Part shown: positions 7,666 to 16,812 of the stretch, piece by piece
Position numbering within the stretch: the stretch's first letter is position 1
How the letters are laid out: each line of letters begins with the position of its first letter
Assembly: GCA_012514235.1 (NCBI GenBank)
Contig: JAAZAR010000045.1
Location: 1-51,504, forward strand
DNA: 51,504 nt
Direction of reading: 5' to 3'
Source of the DNA: Actinomycetota bacterium
Lineage (GTDB): Bacteria > Actinomycetota > Thermoleophilia > UBA2241
Made by a program: the position numbers and the translations under genes
Notes under the pieces: generated by a model
The model's database searches: none
What the model was told of the DNA's origin: nothing
What the model saw: the letters and a program-made list of their open reading frames with translations, nothing else

Positions 7666-8703
7666 TTATTCTGCCGGCGAGGCGGCGGCCGACGCAGCCG
7701 GGCTCGGCGACGCCGTGAGCAGCTCCGGGTCGAAGCCGGGGGCGTAGACCACGCCTGCCTCTTCCTTGGCCTTCTTGAGCCATTCCTCCCAGGCCGTGGC
7801 CTGCTTCTGGAACTTGAGCTGCTGCTCGATGGTGGGCCTGGCCTCTTCGAACGTCTGCGTGCTGCCCGGGGTCTTCTTGGTGACCTCGATGATGTGGTAG
7901 CCGAACTGCGACTTGACCGGCTTGGAGATCTCCCCCGCCTCGAGACTGAAGGCCGCCTCCTCGAAGGGCGGGACCATGCGGCCCCTGGGGAAGTTGCCGA
8001 GGTCGCCGCCGTTGTCCTTGGAGCCCGTGTCGGTGGAGTACTCCTTGGCGACCTTCTTCCAGTTGGCGTCCGAGCTGTCGGCCTCGAGCAGGTCGCGGAC
8101 CTTCTCCGCCTCGGCCTTGGTCTTCACCAGGATGTGGCGCGCGTCCACGCTCTCCTCCACCTTGAACTGGGACGCGTTGTCCGGGTCCTCGAAGTACTTC
8201 TTGAGGTCGGCCTCGCTGACCGCGATGTCCTCGTAGACCTTCTGCTGCACGGCATCCTGCAGCATCTGGGCCCTGAGCTGCTGCTCCAGCTGCGCCTGCG
8301 TGACGGACTGCTGCTCCAGCAGCTTGTCGAGCTTCTTCTGGCCGCCGACCTGCTCGACGATCTGCTTCATGCGCTCGTCGAAGGCCTCGTCGGTCACCTT
8401 GACGTCCATCTCGGCGGCCTTCTCTTTGATGATCTCGTTCTGGACCAGGTAGTTGACGATGCTGGCCTTGAGCTGGTTGTAGGCTTCGGAGCCCTCCTTG
8501 GGGAACTCCGGCGCACCCTCCTGCGACGCGTACTGTGCCTCAGCCTGGCTCCAGATCTCGTCGAACTGCTCCTGCGTCACCACCCCGTCACCGACGGCGG
8601 CGATTGCGCCGGCGGGCACCTTCTTGTCGTCCCCGCAGCCGGCCAGCACGAGCACCGACATCGTGAGGGCGACGAGGGCCACACCGATGATGAGCTTCTT
8701 CAT
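7666..8703 (-). CDS. prsA: peptidyl-prolyl isomerase lipoprotein, PrsA/SurA type
   Basis: A 345-residue extracytoplasmic foldase. The N-terminus MKKLIIGVALVALTMSVLVLAGC is a lipoprotein signal with lipobox LAGC. A SurA/PrsA N-terminal helical chaperone domain follows (about 30-190), then a parvulin rotamase domain (about 200-290) with ARHILVKTKAEA, GGDLGNFPRGRMVPPFEEAAF and SQFGYHIIEVTKK. The C-terminus is Ala/Ser/Pro-rich. Start ATG 8703 follows AGAGAGG and overlaps the mfd stop (ATGA), so it is translationally coupled to mfd. It is followed by mazG 25 bases later. It likely helps secreted proteins fold at the outer face of the membrane. Confidence 0.92.
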   Translation of the reverse strand: MKKLIIGVALVALTMSVLVLAGCGDDKKVPAGAIAAVGDGVVTQEQFDEIWSQAEAQYASQEGAPEFPKEGSEAYNQLKASIVNYLVQNEIIKEKAAEMDVKVTDEAFDERMKQIVEQVGGQKKLDKLLEQQSVTQAQLEQQLRAQMLQDAVQQKVYEDIAVSEADLKKYFEDPDNASQFKVEESVDARHILVKTKAEAEKVRDLLEADSSDANWKKVAKEYSTDTGSKDNGGDLGNFPRGRMVPPFEEAAFSLEAGEISKPVKSQFGYHIIEVTKKTPGSTQTFEEARPTIEQQLKFQKQATAWEEWLKKAKEEAGVVYAPGFDPELLTASPSPAASAAASPAE

Positions 8704-11700
8704 AGATCCTCTCTCCCAGGGGACGACGGACTGTGAGACACACGAGAAGCGAGTATAGCATCGAGCGTAGCCTCGACCCACCGGAGGAGCGCGGGCTCCT
8801 GCCCGTCCCGATGCACCGCCAGCACGTGGTCTTTCTTGAGATACGTGGCGCGCGGCAGTGAGGTTCGTACGCGGTCCGCCCACTCGTCGTCGAGGTCGAG
8901 GCCGTCGACCTGGAGCCGGCTGCCGCGGAAGGCGGCGGAGGAAGCGCCCAGCTCCGCCGCCTTGATCCGTATCGCCTGCAGCGTCATGAGGTTCTCGACG
9001 GGCTCCGGCGGCGGGCCGAACCGGTCGGCGAGCTCGGCCCGCACGTCGCCGAGCTCGCCGACCGTCCGCGCCCGCGCGATGCGCCGGTGGGCGTCGATCT
9101 TCGTCGCCTCGTATGCGATGTACTCGGGGGGCACATAGGCGGTCACCGGCAGGTCCACGCGGACCGGAGCGGCCACGGCAGCCTGCTCGCCGGCGAGCTC
9201 GCGCACCGCGTCCTCCAGCATCTGCGCGTACATCTCGAAACCGACGGCGGCCACATGGCCGCTCTGCTCGTCGCCGAGCAGGTTCCCGGCGCCGCGGATC
9301 TCGAGATCGGCCATGGCGATCTTGAAGCCGGCGCCGAGGTCGGTGTGGTCGCTCAGCGTCTGCAGCCGGGCCGCCGCCTCGCTGGTCAGCAGGTCGTCGC
9401 TGGGGTAGAGCAGGTAGGCGAACGCGTGCGCGTCGCTGCGCCCGATGCGCCCCCGGATCTGGTACAGCTGCGCCAGGCCGAGCAAGTCCGCCCGGTCCAC
9501 GATCAGCGTGTTGGCGGTCGGGATGTCGATGCCGCTCTCGATGATCGACGTGGTCACCAGCACGTCCGCCTCCCCGGCGAGGAACGAGAGCATCACCTTC
9601 TCGAGCTGCCGCTCCTGCATCTGCCCGTGGGCGACGATCACGCGCGCCCCGGGGACGAGCGCGCGCACGTGCTCGGCCGCCTGGTCGATGGTCTCCACCC
9701 GGTTGTGGAGGAAGAACGTCTGGCCCTCGCGGGCGATCTCCTTCTCGATGGCGACACGCACGAGGTCGTCCCGGTACTCACCGATGTAGGTGCGGACCTC
9801 GTGCCGCCCGCGCGGCGGCGTCTCGATCACGGAGATGTCGCGGATCCCGCTCAGGCTCATCTGCAGGGTGCGCGGGATCGGCGTGGCCGAGAGGCTCATG
9901 ACGTCCACCTGCAGCTTGAGGTTGCGCAGCAGCTCCTTCTGCCGCACCCCGAAGCGCTGCTCCTCGTCCACGATGACCAGACCGAGCTCCCTGGGACGCA
10001 CGTCCGTGCTCAGCAGCCTGTGCGTCCCCACCAGCACGTCGATCTCTCCCCTGGCGAACGCGGCGAGCGTCTTCTTCTGCTGGGAGGCGGTGCGGAACCG
10101 GGAGACCATGCCGACCGTGACCGGAAGGTCGGCGAAGCGCTCCTCGAACGTCATCCAGTGCTGTTCGGCCAGGATGGTCGTCGGGACGAGGACGAGCGTC
10201 TGCTTGCCGGCCTCCGCGGCCTTGAACGCGGCGCGCAGTGCGACCTCCGTCTTGCCGTAGCCCACATCCCCGCAGATGAGGCGATCCATGGGATGCGGGG
10301 CCTCCATGTCGTTCTTGACCTCGTCGATGGCCTCGGCCTGGTCGTCGGTCTCCTCGTAGGGGAAGGCGTCCTCCAGGCGACGCATGAGCTCGCCGTCCGG
10401 CGGACACGCGAAGCCGGGGATCGCCTGGCGGGCGGCGTAGAGCTGCAGCAGCTCGCCCGCCATCTCCACCACGGCCGTCCGCGCCCGCGTCTTGACCGTC
10501 TGCCAGTGCGTACCGCCGAGCTTGTCCAGCGACGGCGTCGCCCCGGATGCGCCGACGTAGCGGCTGACCTTGCCAATCTGGTCGTGCGGGACGAAGACGC
10601 GGTCGTCGCCGCGGAACTCCAGCAGCAGGTAGTCGCGGGTGACGCCGGCCACCGTGCGCGTCTCGATGCCGGCGAACCGGGCGATGCCGTGGTCCTCGTG
10701 GACCACGTGGTCGCCCGGGCGGACGTCGAAGAAGGTGGTGAGCCGCGTGCCGGCCGCGAAGCGGCGCTCACGCGGCGCCGCCCGGATGAGGGCCCGTTCG
10801 TTGACGACGGCGAGCTTGAGATCCTCCGCCACGAACCCGTCGCGCAGCGGCGCAGCGACGAAGTAGAGCCCGGGGCCCGCCTCCCCGAGGCGCTCCATCT
10901 GCTCGGGCGTCACCACCTCGGCGGAGATGTTGCGCAACCGGTACGTGGCGCGCTCGGCCTCGCCCTCGTGACGGAACACGACGAACACGCGGTACTCGTC
11001 CTTGACCAGCCGCATGAGGTCGCGTTCCGCGCTGGCGAGATCGCGGGCGGCGAACTGCGGCCGCGAGGCGGCGAACTGCACGGGCTGGTCGCGCCGCACC
11101 ACGTCGAGGTGCAGAGCCCTGGCCAGCAGGGCGCGGGCGTCCGCGAGCGGCACGTAGAGCCGCTCGCGCAGAGCCGCGCCGGGCACCGCCGTCTGCAGCT
11201 CGGCGTCGAAGTCGGCGAGCGCCCGCCAGGTCTCGTCCGGGTTGAAGACGGCCCAGGCGAGACCCGCTGCGGCGGCGAGCCCGCCCAGCGTGGTGAACCG
11301 CCCTGCGAGCGCCGCGAGCGCGCGGACGGCCGCGCGGCGCTCGAGCTCCTCCGGCGTCTCCTCGCGACCCTCGCGTTCCCAGTCGGCCACGGCCTGGTGC
11401 AATCCGGTCACGTACTCCGGCTGCGACGTGTCTGCCTCGAACGCGGCGAACACCGTCGCCGACGCGACCTCCCCCGTCGTGCGCTGCGAGTAGACGGAGA
11501 AGGTGCGCAGACGCTCGACCTCGTCGCCCCAGAACTCCACGCGCAAGGGGTCGCCGAGCGCCGGGTAGACGTCGATCAGGCCGCCGCGCACGGCGAACTC
11601 GCCGCGGCCGCGCACCTGCTCGACGCGCTCGTAGCCGAGCTCGGCGAGGCGCTCCACGGCTGCCTCGAAGTCGAGCTGCTCGCGCGGCGCGAGCCCGAGG

Positions 11701-12086
11701 GGCCGCGGCTGGAGCTCGAGCGGCAGGAACCGCTCGAGCAGGGCCACGGCCTCGGCCACCACGACACCCCCGGCGGCGAGCGCCGTCAGTGCCTGCTGGC
11801 GCTCGCCCACCACGTGAGGCGCCGGCGCGACGTCAGCGCCATACAGCACGCCGCGGGCCGGCAGCACCGGCACCTGGACGCCCAGGTACACCGAGAGGTC
11901 GGCGGCGAGCCGCGTGGCCGCCTCGCCGTCGGGAGCGACCACCACGCTGCCTCCACCCTGCTCGGCCAGGACGGCGGCGAGCACGTACGGCGCGTAGAAG
12001 CTCGGCGCGTACGCGGCCGCGCCGCGCTGCAGCCGCGGCGCGGCCGTCGCGAACTGCTCGTCGTTGCGCAGGTAGTCGAGGAACAC
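8700..12086 (-). CDS. mfd: transcription-repair coupling factor
   Basis: A 1128-residue DNA translocase that removes stalled RNA polymerase and recruits UvrA. It has the UvrB-like N-terminal damage-recognition module. The RNA polymerase-interaction domain is near residue 480 (RPGDHVVHEDHGIARFAGIETR). The helicase core has Walker A GDVGYGKTEVALRAAF, the DEEQRFGVRQKE box and motif III SATPIPRTLQMSL. The TRG motif region follows (RIGRSDAHAFAYLLYPSDDLLT), then the C-terminal autoinhibitory domain. I start it at GTG 12086, where GAGGAGG lies six bases upstream; the longer frame to 12161 lacks such a site. It overlaps prsA by ATGA. Confidence 0.96.
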   Translation of the reverse strand: MFLDYLRNDEQFATAAPRLQRGAAAYAPSFYAPYVLAAVLAEQGGGSVVVAPDGEAATRLAADLSVYLGVQVPVLPARGVLYGADVAPAPHVVGERQQALTALAAGGVVVAEAVALLERFLPLELQPRPLGLAPREQLDFEAAVERLAELGYERVEQVRGRGEFAVRGGLIDVYPALGDPLRVEFWGDEVERLRTFSVYSQRTTGEVASATVFAAFEADTSQPEYVTGLHQAVADWEREGREETPEELERRAAVRALAALAGRFTTLGGLAAAAGLAWAVFNPDETWRALADFDAELQTAVPGAALRERLYVPLADARALLARALHLDVVRRDQPVQFAASRPQFAARDLASAERDLMRLVKDEYRVFVVFRHEGEAERATYRLRNISAEVVTPEQMERLGEAGPGLYFVAAPLRDGFVAEDLKLAVVNERALIRAAPRERRFAAGTRLTTFFDVRPGDHVVHEDHGIARFAGIETRTVAGVTRDYLLLEFRGDDRVFVPHDQIGKVSRYVGASGATPSLDKLGGTHWQTVKTRARTAVVEMAGELLQLYAARQAIPGFACPPDGELMRRLEDAFPYEETDDQAEAIDEVKNDMEAPHPMDRLICGDVGYGKTEVALRAAFKAAEAGKQTLVLVPTTILAEQHWMTFEERFADLPVTVGMVSRFRTASQQKKTLAAFARGEIDVLVGTHRLLSTDVRPRELGLVIVDEEQRFGVRQKELLRNLKLQVDVMSLSATPIPRTLQMSLSGIRDISVIETPPRGRHEVRTYIGEYRDDLVRVAIEKEIAREGQTFFLHNRVETIDQAAEHVRALVPGARVIVAHGQMQERQLEKVMLSFLAGEADVLVTTSIIESGIDIPTANTLIVDRADLLGLAQLYQIRGRIGRSDAHAFAYLLYPSDDLLTSEAAARLQTLSDHTDLGAGFKIAMADLEIRGAGNLLGDEQSGHVAAVGFEMYAQMLEDAVRELAGEQAAVAAPVRVDLPVTAYVPPEYIAYEATKIDAHRRIARARTVGELGDVRAELADRFGPPPEPVENLMTLQAIRIKAAELGASSAAFRGSRLQVDGLDLDDEWADRVRTSLPRATYLKKDHVLAVHRDGQEPALLRWVEATLDAILASRVSHSPSSPGREDL

Positions 12087-12168
12087 GCTCAACCTCCTCA
12101 CCGGGCACCGCTCGGCCCGCAGGGACCCGGCGGCGACCCGGGCACGCCGAACGCCCCGCACGCCTCAC

Positions 12169-12210
12169 GGCGGCGGGGCTCCCGCCGATTCTAGCCGACG
12201 CCCCGCCGCC
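12169..12210 (-). terminator. hairpin between the cysteine protease gene and mfd
   Basis: Perfect 11-bp arms GGCGGCGGGGC and GCCCCGCCGCC flank 20 bases. It lies 73 bases past the protease stop and 83 bases upstream of the mfd start on the same strand. No T-run follows. It may limit read-through from the protease gene into mfd. Confidence 0.45.
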
Positions 12211-12282
12211 TCGACCATGCCGGCCCGAGGCGCCGGGCCCGCAGCGGCCGAACGGACGAAGCCCGACCGGCGGCCTCTCGGA

Positions 12283-14022
12283 TCAGCGCCCCGCGGCCCT
12301 CGTCGCGGACGCTCCCGGCCCGCGGACGACCACCGTGGCCCTGCTCGCCTGCGACCGGCGTCCGCTGACGTCGAAGGCCCGAGCCCTCACGCTGTAGCGG
12401 CCCGCCTTCCAGGTGACCCGGAACGACCAGGTCCCCCGCTCGCCGACGGCCACGGCCGGGATGCGCCGCTGGGCGACGAGGCGGCCTCCTGCGTCCCGCA
12501 CCCTGAGCTCCACGATCGCACTCGCGCTCGAGAACGGAGGATCGACGAGCCGCCAGCGGATCCTCGCCTTGGCGCCGCGCCGGACCGCCCCGCCGCGGAC
12601 CTCGGCGCGCGGCGCGCGCGAATCCGCGGCGCCGGCGGCGTCCACGAACGCCTTGAGGTTGACGTTGGCACGGCCCATCCCCTGCAGCGTCGTCAGGTCG
12701 GTCCACCGCTCCCCGTCGGGACTCACGAAGGATTGTCCGGCGGCCGACCGGGGAGAGATGAGCGCCGAGGGCGCCTCGACCGGCACCGGCCTGTCCCACC
12801 CCGGCGTCGTGACGCCGACGGCGACCACGAACCTCTTCCCCGCCGCGATCGCGACCGGCCGATCCAGCCGCACCGTGCGGTACCCGGGGACGTCGATGAC
12901 GCCCGCGGCCGCGGCCGGGGCCGCAGCGACCTGCGCGACACTGCCGGTCACGCGGACCTCGTACGCGGTCCCCGTCACCGGGGTGTAGAACGACACCGCC
13001 GTGACCGCGCCGTCCCCGGCGGCGGTGAAGCGGTTCGCGAACCAGGCGCGCTCACCGGCCCCGGCGGCGCGCCACCTGCTGCGGCCGAGGGCGTCGTACT
13101 GGTAGACGGCGTCGTAGTTGCCTGCCTTCTCGACGCCAGAGAACACCACCGGCGCGTCGCCGATGGTGGCATCGTAGTAGGAGACCCAGGCGAACCCCTT
13201 GTCGCCCCAATCGGTCCCCCAGCTGTTCTTGATGAGGAACGCGCCGTCGCCGGGCGGCCTGCGCCCGTCGAGGAACTTCGAGGCCGAGAACGTGTCATCC
13301 CATCCCACGATGAGGACGTGGTGGTTGGGCTGCTTCCTGCTCGGGTTGTAGTAGGCGTTGGTGGACCTGTTCCAGGACCGGTACTCGTCCTGCACCCGGA
13401 AGTCGACCGCGGCGTCGGCGCCGCCGTAGGTCATGATCGCCCACTTGACGGCGGCGTTGTCGAGCGGCCCCTGCCGCGCCGGCAGGAACAGGACGTCCTG
13501 CACGTGGCGCACGGCGCGCAGGAAGGCCGGCGACCGGCCGGGGCGCGGGTAGCGGTCAGACGACTCCCAGACGGGTCCCTCCCAGCGGGCGTAGTAGGCG
13601 ACGGCCAGCTCGCTCGGCGCCATGCCCTCGTAGTCCAGGCGGGAGGCCATGTGGTTGGCGAGGTTGTTCTCGGAGAAGTCGAGACGCAGGCCCTCTCCCC
13701 GCAGGATGGAGGACTCGAGCGCCCCGGTGGCCGCGAGGATCCAGCACGTGCTGAAGTTGTCCTGCGAGCGGACGCCGGTGAGCAGACCCTGGTCTCGCAG
13801 GTCGTAGGCGGCCGGGTAGGACTCCGCGGCCGCCCACGGCACCCCCTCCCGGGCCACGGCCGGTGCAGGACCGGCCGCTGAAGCGGCCGGCGCGGCGCCG
13901 GCCGCGCCGCCGGAGTGCGGGTCGCCGGACAGCGCCACGAGCGCCGCCACGGCGAGGGCGAGGAGGAACGAGGCGCGCAGGGCGATCCCCCGCGCCGAGC
14001 GATCGGTGAAGGCGGGACTCAT
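12283..14022 (-). CDS. secreted papain-like (C1A) cysteine protease with lectin-like and Ig-like C-terminal regions
   Basis: A 579-residue exported protease. An N-terminal signal helix lies at about 14-32 (LRASFLLALAVAALVALSG). The C1A catalytic domain spans about 70-300: oxyanion Gln87 and catalytic Cys93 in VRSQDNFSTCWILAATGALE, catalytic His235 in PNHHVLIVGWDD, and Asn266 in IKNSWGTDWGDKGF. A lectin-like beta domain follows at about 305-440, as in bacterial C1A proteins with jelly-roll tails. An Ig-like region from about 470 ends in an Arg-rich tail. The usual CGSCWAF is replaced by FSTCWIL, as is common in prokaryotic members. The substrate is unknown; a role at the cell surface or in external protein use is likely. 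It diverges from the carboxypeptidase gene. Confidence 0.88.
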   Translation of the reverse strand: MSPAFTDRSARGIALRASFLLALAVAALVALSGDPHSGGAAGAAPAASAAGPAPAVAREGVPWAAAESYPAAYDLRDQGLLTGVRSQDNFSTCWILAATGALESSILRGEGLRLDFSENNLANHMASRLDYEGMAPSELAVAYYARWEGPVWESSDRYPRPGRSPAFLRAVRHVQDVLFLPARQGPLDNAAVKWAIMTYGGADAAVDFRVQDEYRSWNRSTNAYYNPSRKQPNHHVLIVGWDDTFSASKFLDGRRPPGDGAFLIKNSWGTDWGDKGFAWVSYYDATIGDAPVVFSGVEKAGNYDAVYQYDALGRSRWRAAGAGERAWFANRFTAAGDGAVTAVSFYTPVTGTAYEVRVTGSVAQVAAAPAAAAGVIDVPGYRTVRLDRPVAIAAGKRFVVAVGVTTPGWDRPVPVEAPSALISPRSAAGQSFVSPDGERWTDLTTLQGMGRANVNLKAFVDAAGAADSRAPRAEVRGGAVRRGAKARIRWRLVDPPFSSASAIVELRVRDAGGRLVAQRRIPAVAVGERGTWSFRVTWKAGRYSVRARAFDVSGRRSQASRATVVVRGPGASATRAAGR

Positions 14023-14129
14023 TGTCCTCTTATCCCCTGTGGGGTAGGGGGAGTCAACCCATCAGCGCTCCCGGCGGCTCCCGGCGGGGTTCCCCCGCCG
14101 CGCCGCGGCATCGTAGTATGGACGCCACG

Positions 14130-15569
14130 ATGGGAGGTACGCTCACTGCACAGATGCTCCCGGCGCGGGCCGGCGTCCGGGGCACGAGCCGCGGTGCGCG
14201 CGCGGTGGTCCTCCCGCTCCTCCTGGTCATCGCGGCGCTCGCGCTCGGCCTCGCTCTCTTCCCGACGCCGGCGGCCGCCGGCGTCGCCGACCGCATCGAC
14301 GAGGTGCTGCGCTCGTCCGGGTTCGGCGGGTCGGGCACGGGCATCTACGTCTGGGACCTCGACGCGGCGCTCCCCGTCTACGGACGCAACGCCGACACCA
14401 TGCTGGCGCCCGCCTCGAACCTCAAGCTGGTCACCAGCGCCGCGGCCGTCTTCGGGTGGGGCTTCGAGCATCGGTTCACCACCGGGCTGTACGCCGCCGG
14501 GGAGCCCGTCGACGCACAGGGCACGCTCTTCGGCGACCTTTACCTGGTCGGCCGCGGCGACCCCAGCCTGTCCACACGCGCCTACCAGAAGGACACCCTC
14601 GAGATGAAGACGGCCTCCTTCGAGACCTTCGCCAGACAGGTCAAGCGCGCCGGCATCCGCAGGATCGAGGGCAGAGTCCTGGGGGACGCCAGCTGGTTCG
14701 ACAAGCTCACGACGATCCCGACCTGGAAGAACGGGCTGCATCTCGAGTGCGGACCTCTGTCGGCCCTCTCCGGCGACCAGGGGCTCGAAGACGGGAACCG
14801 CGTCGCCGCACCGGCCACCTTCGCAGCCCGCCTGATGACGCAGGCACTGCGCAAGGCGGGCATCACGGTCGAGGGCAAGCCGGGCACCGGGAAGCTGCCG
14901 GAGAGCGCCGACCTCGTCGACCAGCAGTACTCGGCGTCGCTGCGCGCCGTGCTCAAGCGCATGAACAAGGAGAGCGACAACTTCTTCGCCGAGATGATCC
15001 TCAAGGGCCTCGGCAAGGACCACTACGGCGAAGGCAGCACGTCTGTCGGGACCAGAGCCAGCAAGGACGCCCTGCACGCTCTCGGCGTCAGGACCGGCAC
15101 GTACGTCATCCAGGACGGCTCCGGTCTGAGCTACGGCAACCGGATGACGGCCCAGGGCCTGGTCAAGCTGCTCGGCGCGATGCGCCAGCGAGACGACTTC
15201 GAGGACTTCTACGACTCGCTGGCGATCGCCGGCAAGGACGGCACCCTGCGCGATCGCATGCGCGGCACGGCGGCGGCGGGGAACGCGCACGCCAAGACCG
15301 GCACGCTCAACATCGCGATCTGTCTCTCGGGCTACGTCACCAGCGCCAACGACCACCTCGTGGCGTTCGCGATCCTGATGAACGACGACCCGATCGACTG
15401 GTGGAGGGCGATGAAGGCGCAGGACGACATCGTCGTGGCCCTGGCCAAGGCGTCGCTGCCGGGCGCGACGGTCCTGACCGTGACGCCGGTGCTGCGGCAG
15501 CACTCGGTGTCAGCGCGGGAGCCGGTTCACGGTGTTGGCGGCGGCCTCAAGCCCGGCGTCCAGCCATAG
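14130..15569 (+). CDS. dacB: D-alanyl-D-alanine carboxypeptidase / endopeptidase, PBP4 (S13) family
   Basis: An exported penicillin-binding protein that trims peptidoglycan peptides. A signal helix (VVLPLLLVIAALALGLAL) precedes the S13 domain, with the active-site SxxK (S96-K99 in APASNLKLVT), the SDN box (S282-N284 in KESDNFFAEMIL) and KTG (K389-G391 in HAKTGTLN). The start is uncertain. ATG 14118 overlaps a -10-like TAGTAT (14114-14119), ATG 14130 would be almost leaderless from that promoter, and ATG 14154 has GGGAGG 16 bases upstream. About 60 bases at its 3' end overlap pth on the opposite strand. It diverges from the secreted protease gene. Confidence 0.9.
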   Translation: MGGTLTAQMLPARAGVRGTSRGARAVVLPLLLVIAALALGLALFPTPAAAGVADRIDEVLRSSGFGGSGTGIYVWDLDAALPVYGRNADTMLAPASNLKLVTSAAAVFGWGFEHRFTTGLYAAGEPVDAQGTLFGDLYLVGRGDPSLSTRAYQKDTLEMKTASFETFARQVKRAGIRRIEGRVLGDASWFDKLTTIPTWKNGLHLECGPLSALSGDQGLEDGNRVAAPATFAARLMTQALRKAGITVEGKPGTGKLPESADLVDQQYSASLRAVLKRMNKESDNFFAEMILKGLGKDHYGEGSTSVGTRASKDALHALGVRTGTYVIQDGSGLSYGNRMTAQGLVKLLGAMRQRDDFEDFYDSLAIAGKDGTLRDRMRGTAAAGNAHAKTGTLNIAICLSGYVTSANDHLVAFAILMNDDPIDWWRAMKAQDDIVVALAKASLPGATVLTVTPVLRQHSVSAREPVHGVGGGLKPGVQP

Positions 15570-16109
15570 CTCCACAGCGTCTGCCGCGGCGTCCGTGAGC
15601 GCGTCCACCTCCGCGCGGCTCTCACTGAACCGACTCAACACGTAGTCGGCGACCACGTCGGGGTGGGTGCTCGGCGGCCGGTCCACCCCGACGCGAAGTC
15701 GCGCGTAGTCCGGCCCTATGAGGCTCGTCACGCTCTTCACGCCGTTGTTGCCGCCGCTGCCGCCGCCGAGCAGCAGCCGCAGCCGGCCGAACGGCAGGTC
15801 GATGTGGTCGTGCACGACGAGCAGGTCGCCCGGCGTCAGCTTGAGAGCCCGGAGAGCGGCGGCGACGCTGCGGCCCGAGTCGTTCATGAACGTCGTCGGC
15901 TGCAGCAGCAGCACGGAGCGGCCGCGGATGGAGCCTTCGGCCACGCGGCCCTCGAACCCGCGCTTGGCGCGCGGGAACCCGTGCCGCCGCGCGAGCTCCT
16001 CGACGACGCGGTAGCCGATGTTGTGCCGAGTGCCCTCGTACGCCGGCCCGGGATTCCCCAGGCCGGCGACGAGGCGCTCGACATGTGGTGAGGGACGGAA
16101 CAGGGCCAC
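15510..16109 (-). CDS. pth: peptidyl-tRNA hydrolase
   Basis: A 199-residue enzyme that frees tRNA from prematurely released peptidyl-tRNA. The N-terminus VAGLGNPGPAYEGTRHNIGYRVVEEL contains the conserved Asn and the catalytic His. LLLQPTTFMNDSGRSV and LLVVHDHIDLPFGRLRL carry the remaining active-site Asn and Asp. GGSGGNNGVKSVTSLIGPDYARLRVGVDRP completes the family signature. GTG 16109 follows GAGGCGCC. It lies 35 bases after rplY, the usual rplY-pth order. Its 3' end overlaps the convergent dacB frame by 60 bases. Confidence 0.96.
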   Translation of the reverse strand: MALFRPSPHVERLVAGLGNPGPAYEGTRHNIGYRVVEELARRHGFPRAKRGFEGRVAEGSIRGRSVLLLQPTTFMNDSGRSVAAALRALKLTPGDLLVVHDHIDLPFGRLRLLLGGGSGGNNGVKSVTSLIGPDYARLRVGVDRPPSTHPDVVADYVLSRFSESRAEVDALTDAAADAVELWLDAGLEAAANTVNRLPR

Positions 16110-16144
16110 GGCGCCTCGCGGTCAGGCGGCCCCCAGGAGGACCG

Positions 16145-16801
16145 TCAGGCCTCTTCCTCCTCGTCCTTCTTGCCGACCAGCTCGGGCTCGGCCGCGACGG
16201 CCTCGCCTTCGACCTCGGCGGCCTCCTCGGCCTCCTCGACCTTGCGCGGCGGCAGCACCGAGCACAGGACTTCCTCGGGGTCGTCCAGGATCTCGATGCC
16301 GTCCGGCACACGAAGGTCGGCGACCTTGAGGGTGCCGTTCATGTCGAGGTCGGTGATGTCCATGACGAGGTGCTCGGGGATCTCCGTCACCACGCCCTTG
16401 ACGGTGACCTCACGCACGGTCTCCTCGAGCAGGCCGCCGGCCTTGACGCCCTTGGATTCGCCCTCGAAGTGGACGGCCACCTGCGTCTCGATGGTCTCGT
16501 CCAGGCGGATCTCCTGGAGGTCGACGTGGAGCACGCCGTACTTGACCTTGTCGAGCTCGAGATCCTTGACGATCGCCTTGTGGCTGCGCTTCTGGCCCTC
16601 GAGGGTCACGTCCAGGACGGCGTGCATGCCGGCCGCGGTGCCGAGCGCCTCACGGAGCACGTGCGGCTCGACGGCGAACGGAGTGGCGGCCTTGCCGTGT
16701 CCATACAGGACGCCGGGGATGAGGCCGGACTTGCGCAGGCGCTTCGCCGCGCGGGTCCCGGTGACGTCGCGCTTGTGCACGACGATGCTGACGTTGTCCA
16801 T
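16145..16801 (-). CDS. rplY: ribosomal protein bL25 (CTC long form)
   Basis: A 218-residue long-form L25 (CTC), which binds 5S rRNA. The N-terminal L25 domain has VVHKRDVTGTRAAKRLRKSGLIPGVLYGHGK and ends near LHVDLQEIRLDE. The C-terminal TL5-like beta domain runs through GGLLEETVREVTVKG to LRVPDGIEILDDPEEVLCSVLPP. A highly acidic tail (EEAEEAAEVEGEA to KKDEEEEA) closes it. ATG 16801 follows AGGAGA, which overlaps the prs stop, so the two are coupled. Confidence 0.95.
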   Translation of the reverse strand: MDNVSIVVHKRDVTGTRAAKRLRKSGLIPGVLYGHGKAATPFAVEPHVLREALGTAAGMHAVLDVTLEGQKRSHKAIVKDLELDKVKYGVLHVDLQEIRLDETIETQVAVHFEGESKGVKAGGLLEETVREVTVKGVVTEIPEHLVMDITDLDMNGTLKVADLRVPDGIEILDDPEEVLCSVLPPRKVEEAEEAAEVEGEAVAAEPELVGKKDEEEEA

Positions 16802-16812
16802 GTGTTTGTCTC

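Noticed and set aside
9087..12194. A 1035-codon plus-strand open frame opposite mfd
   Set aside because: Mfd on the other strand is unambiguous. The long open frame results from high-GC codon bias.
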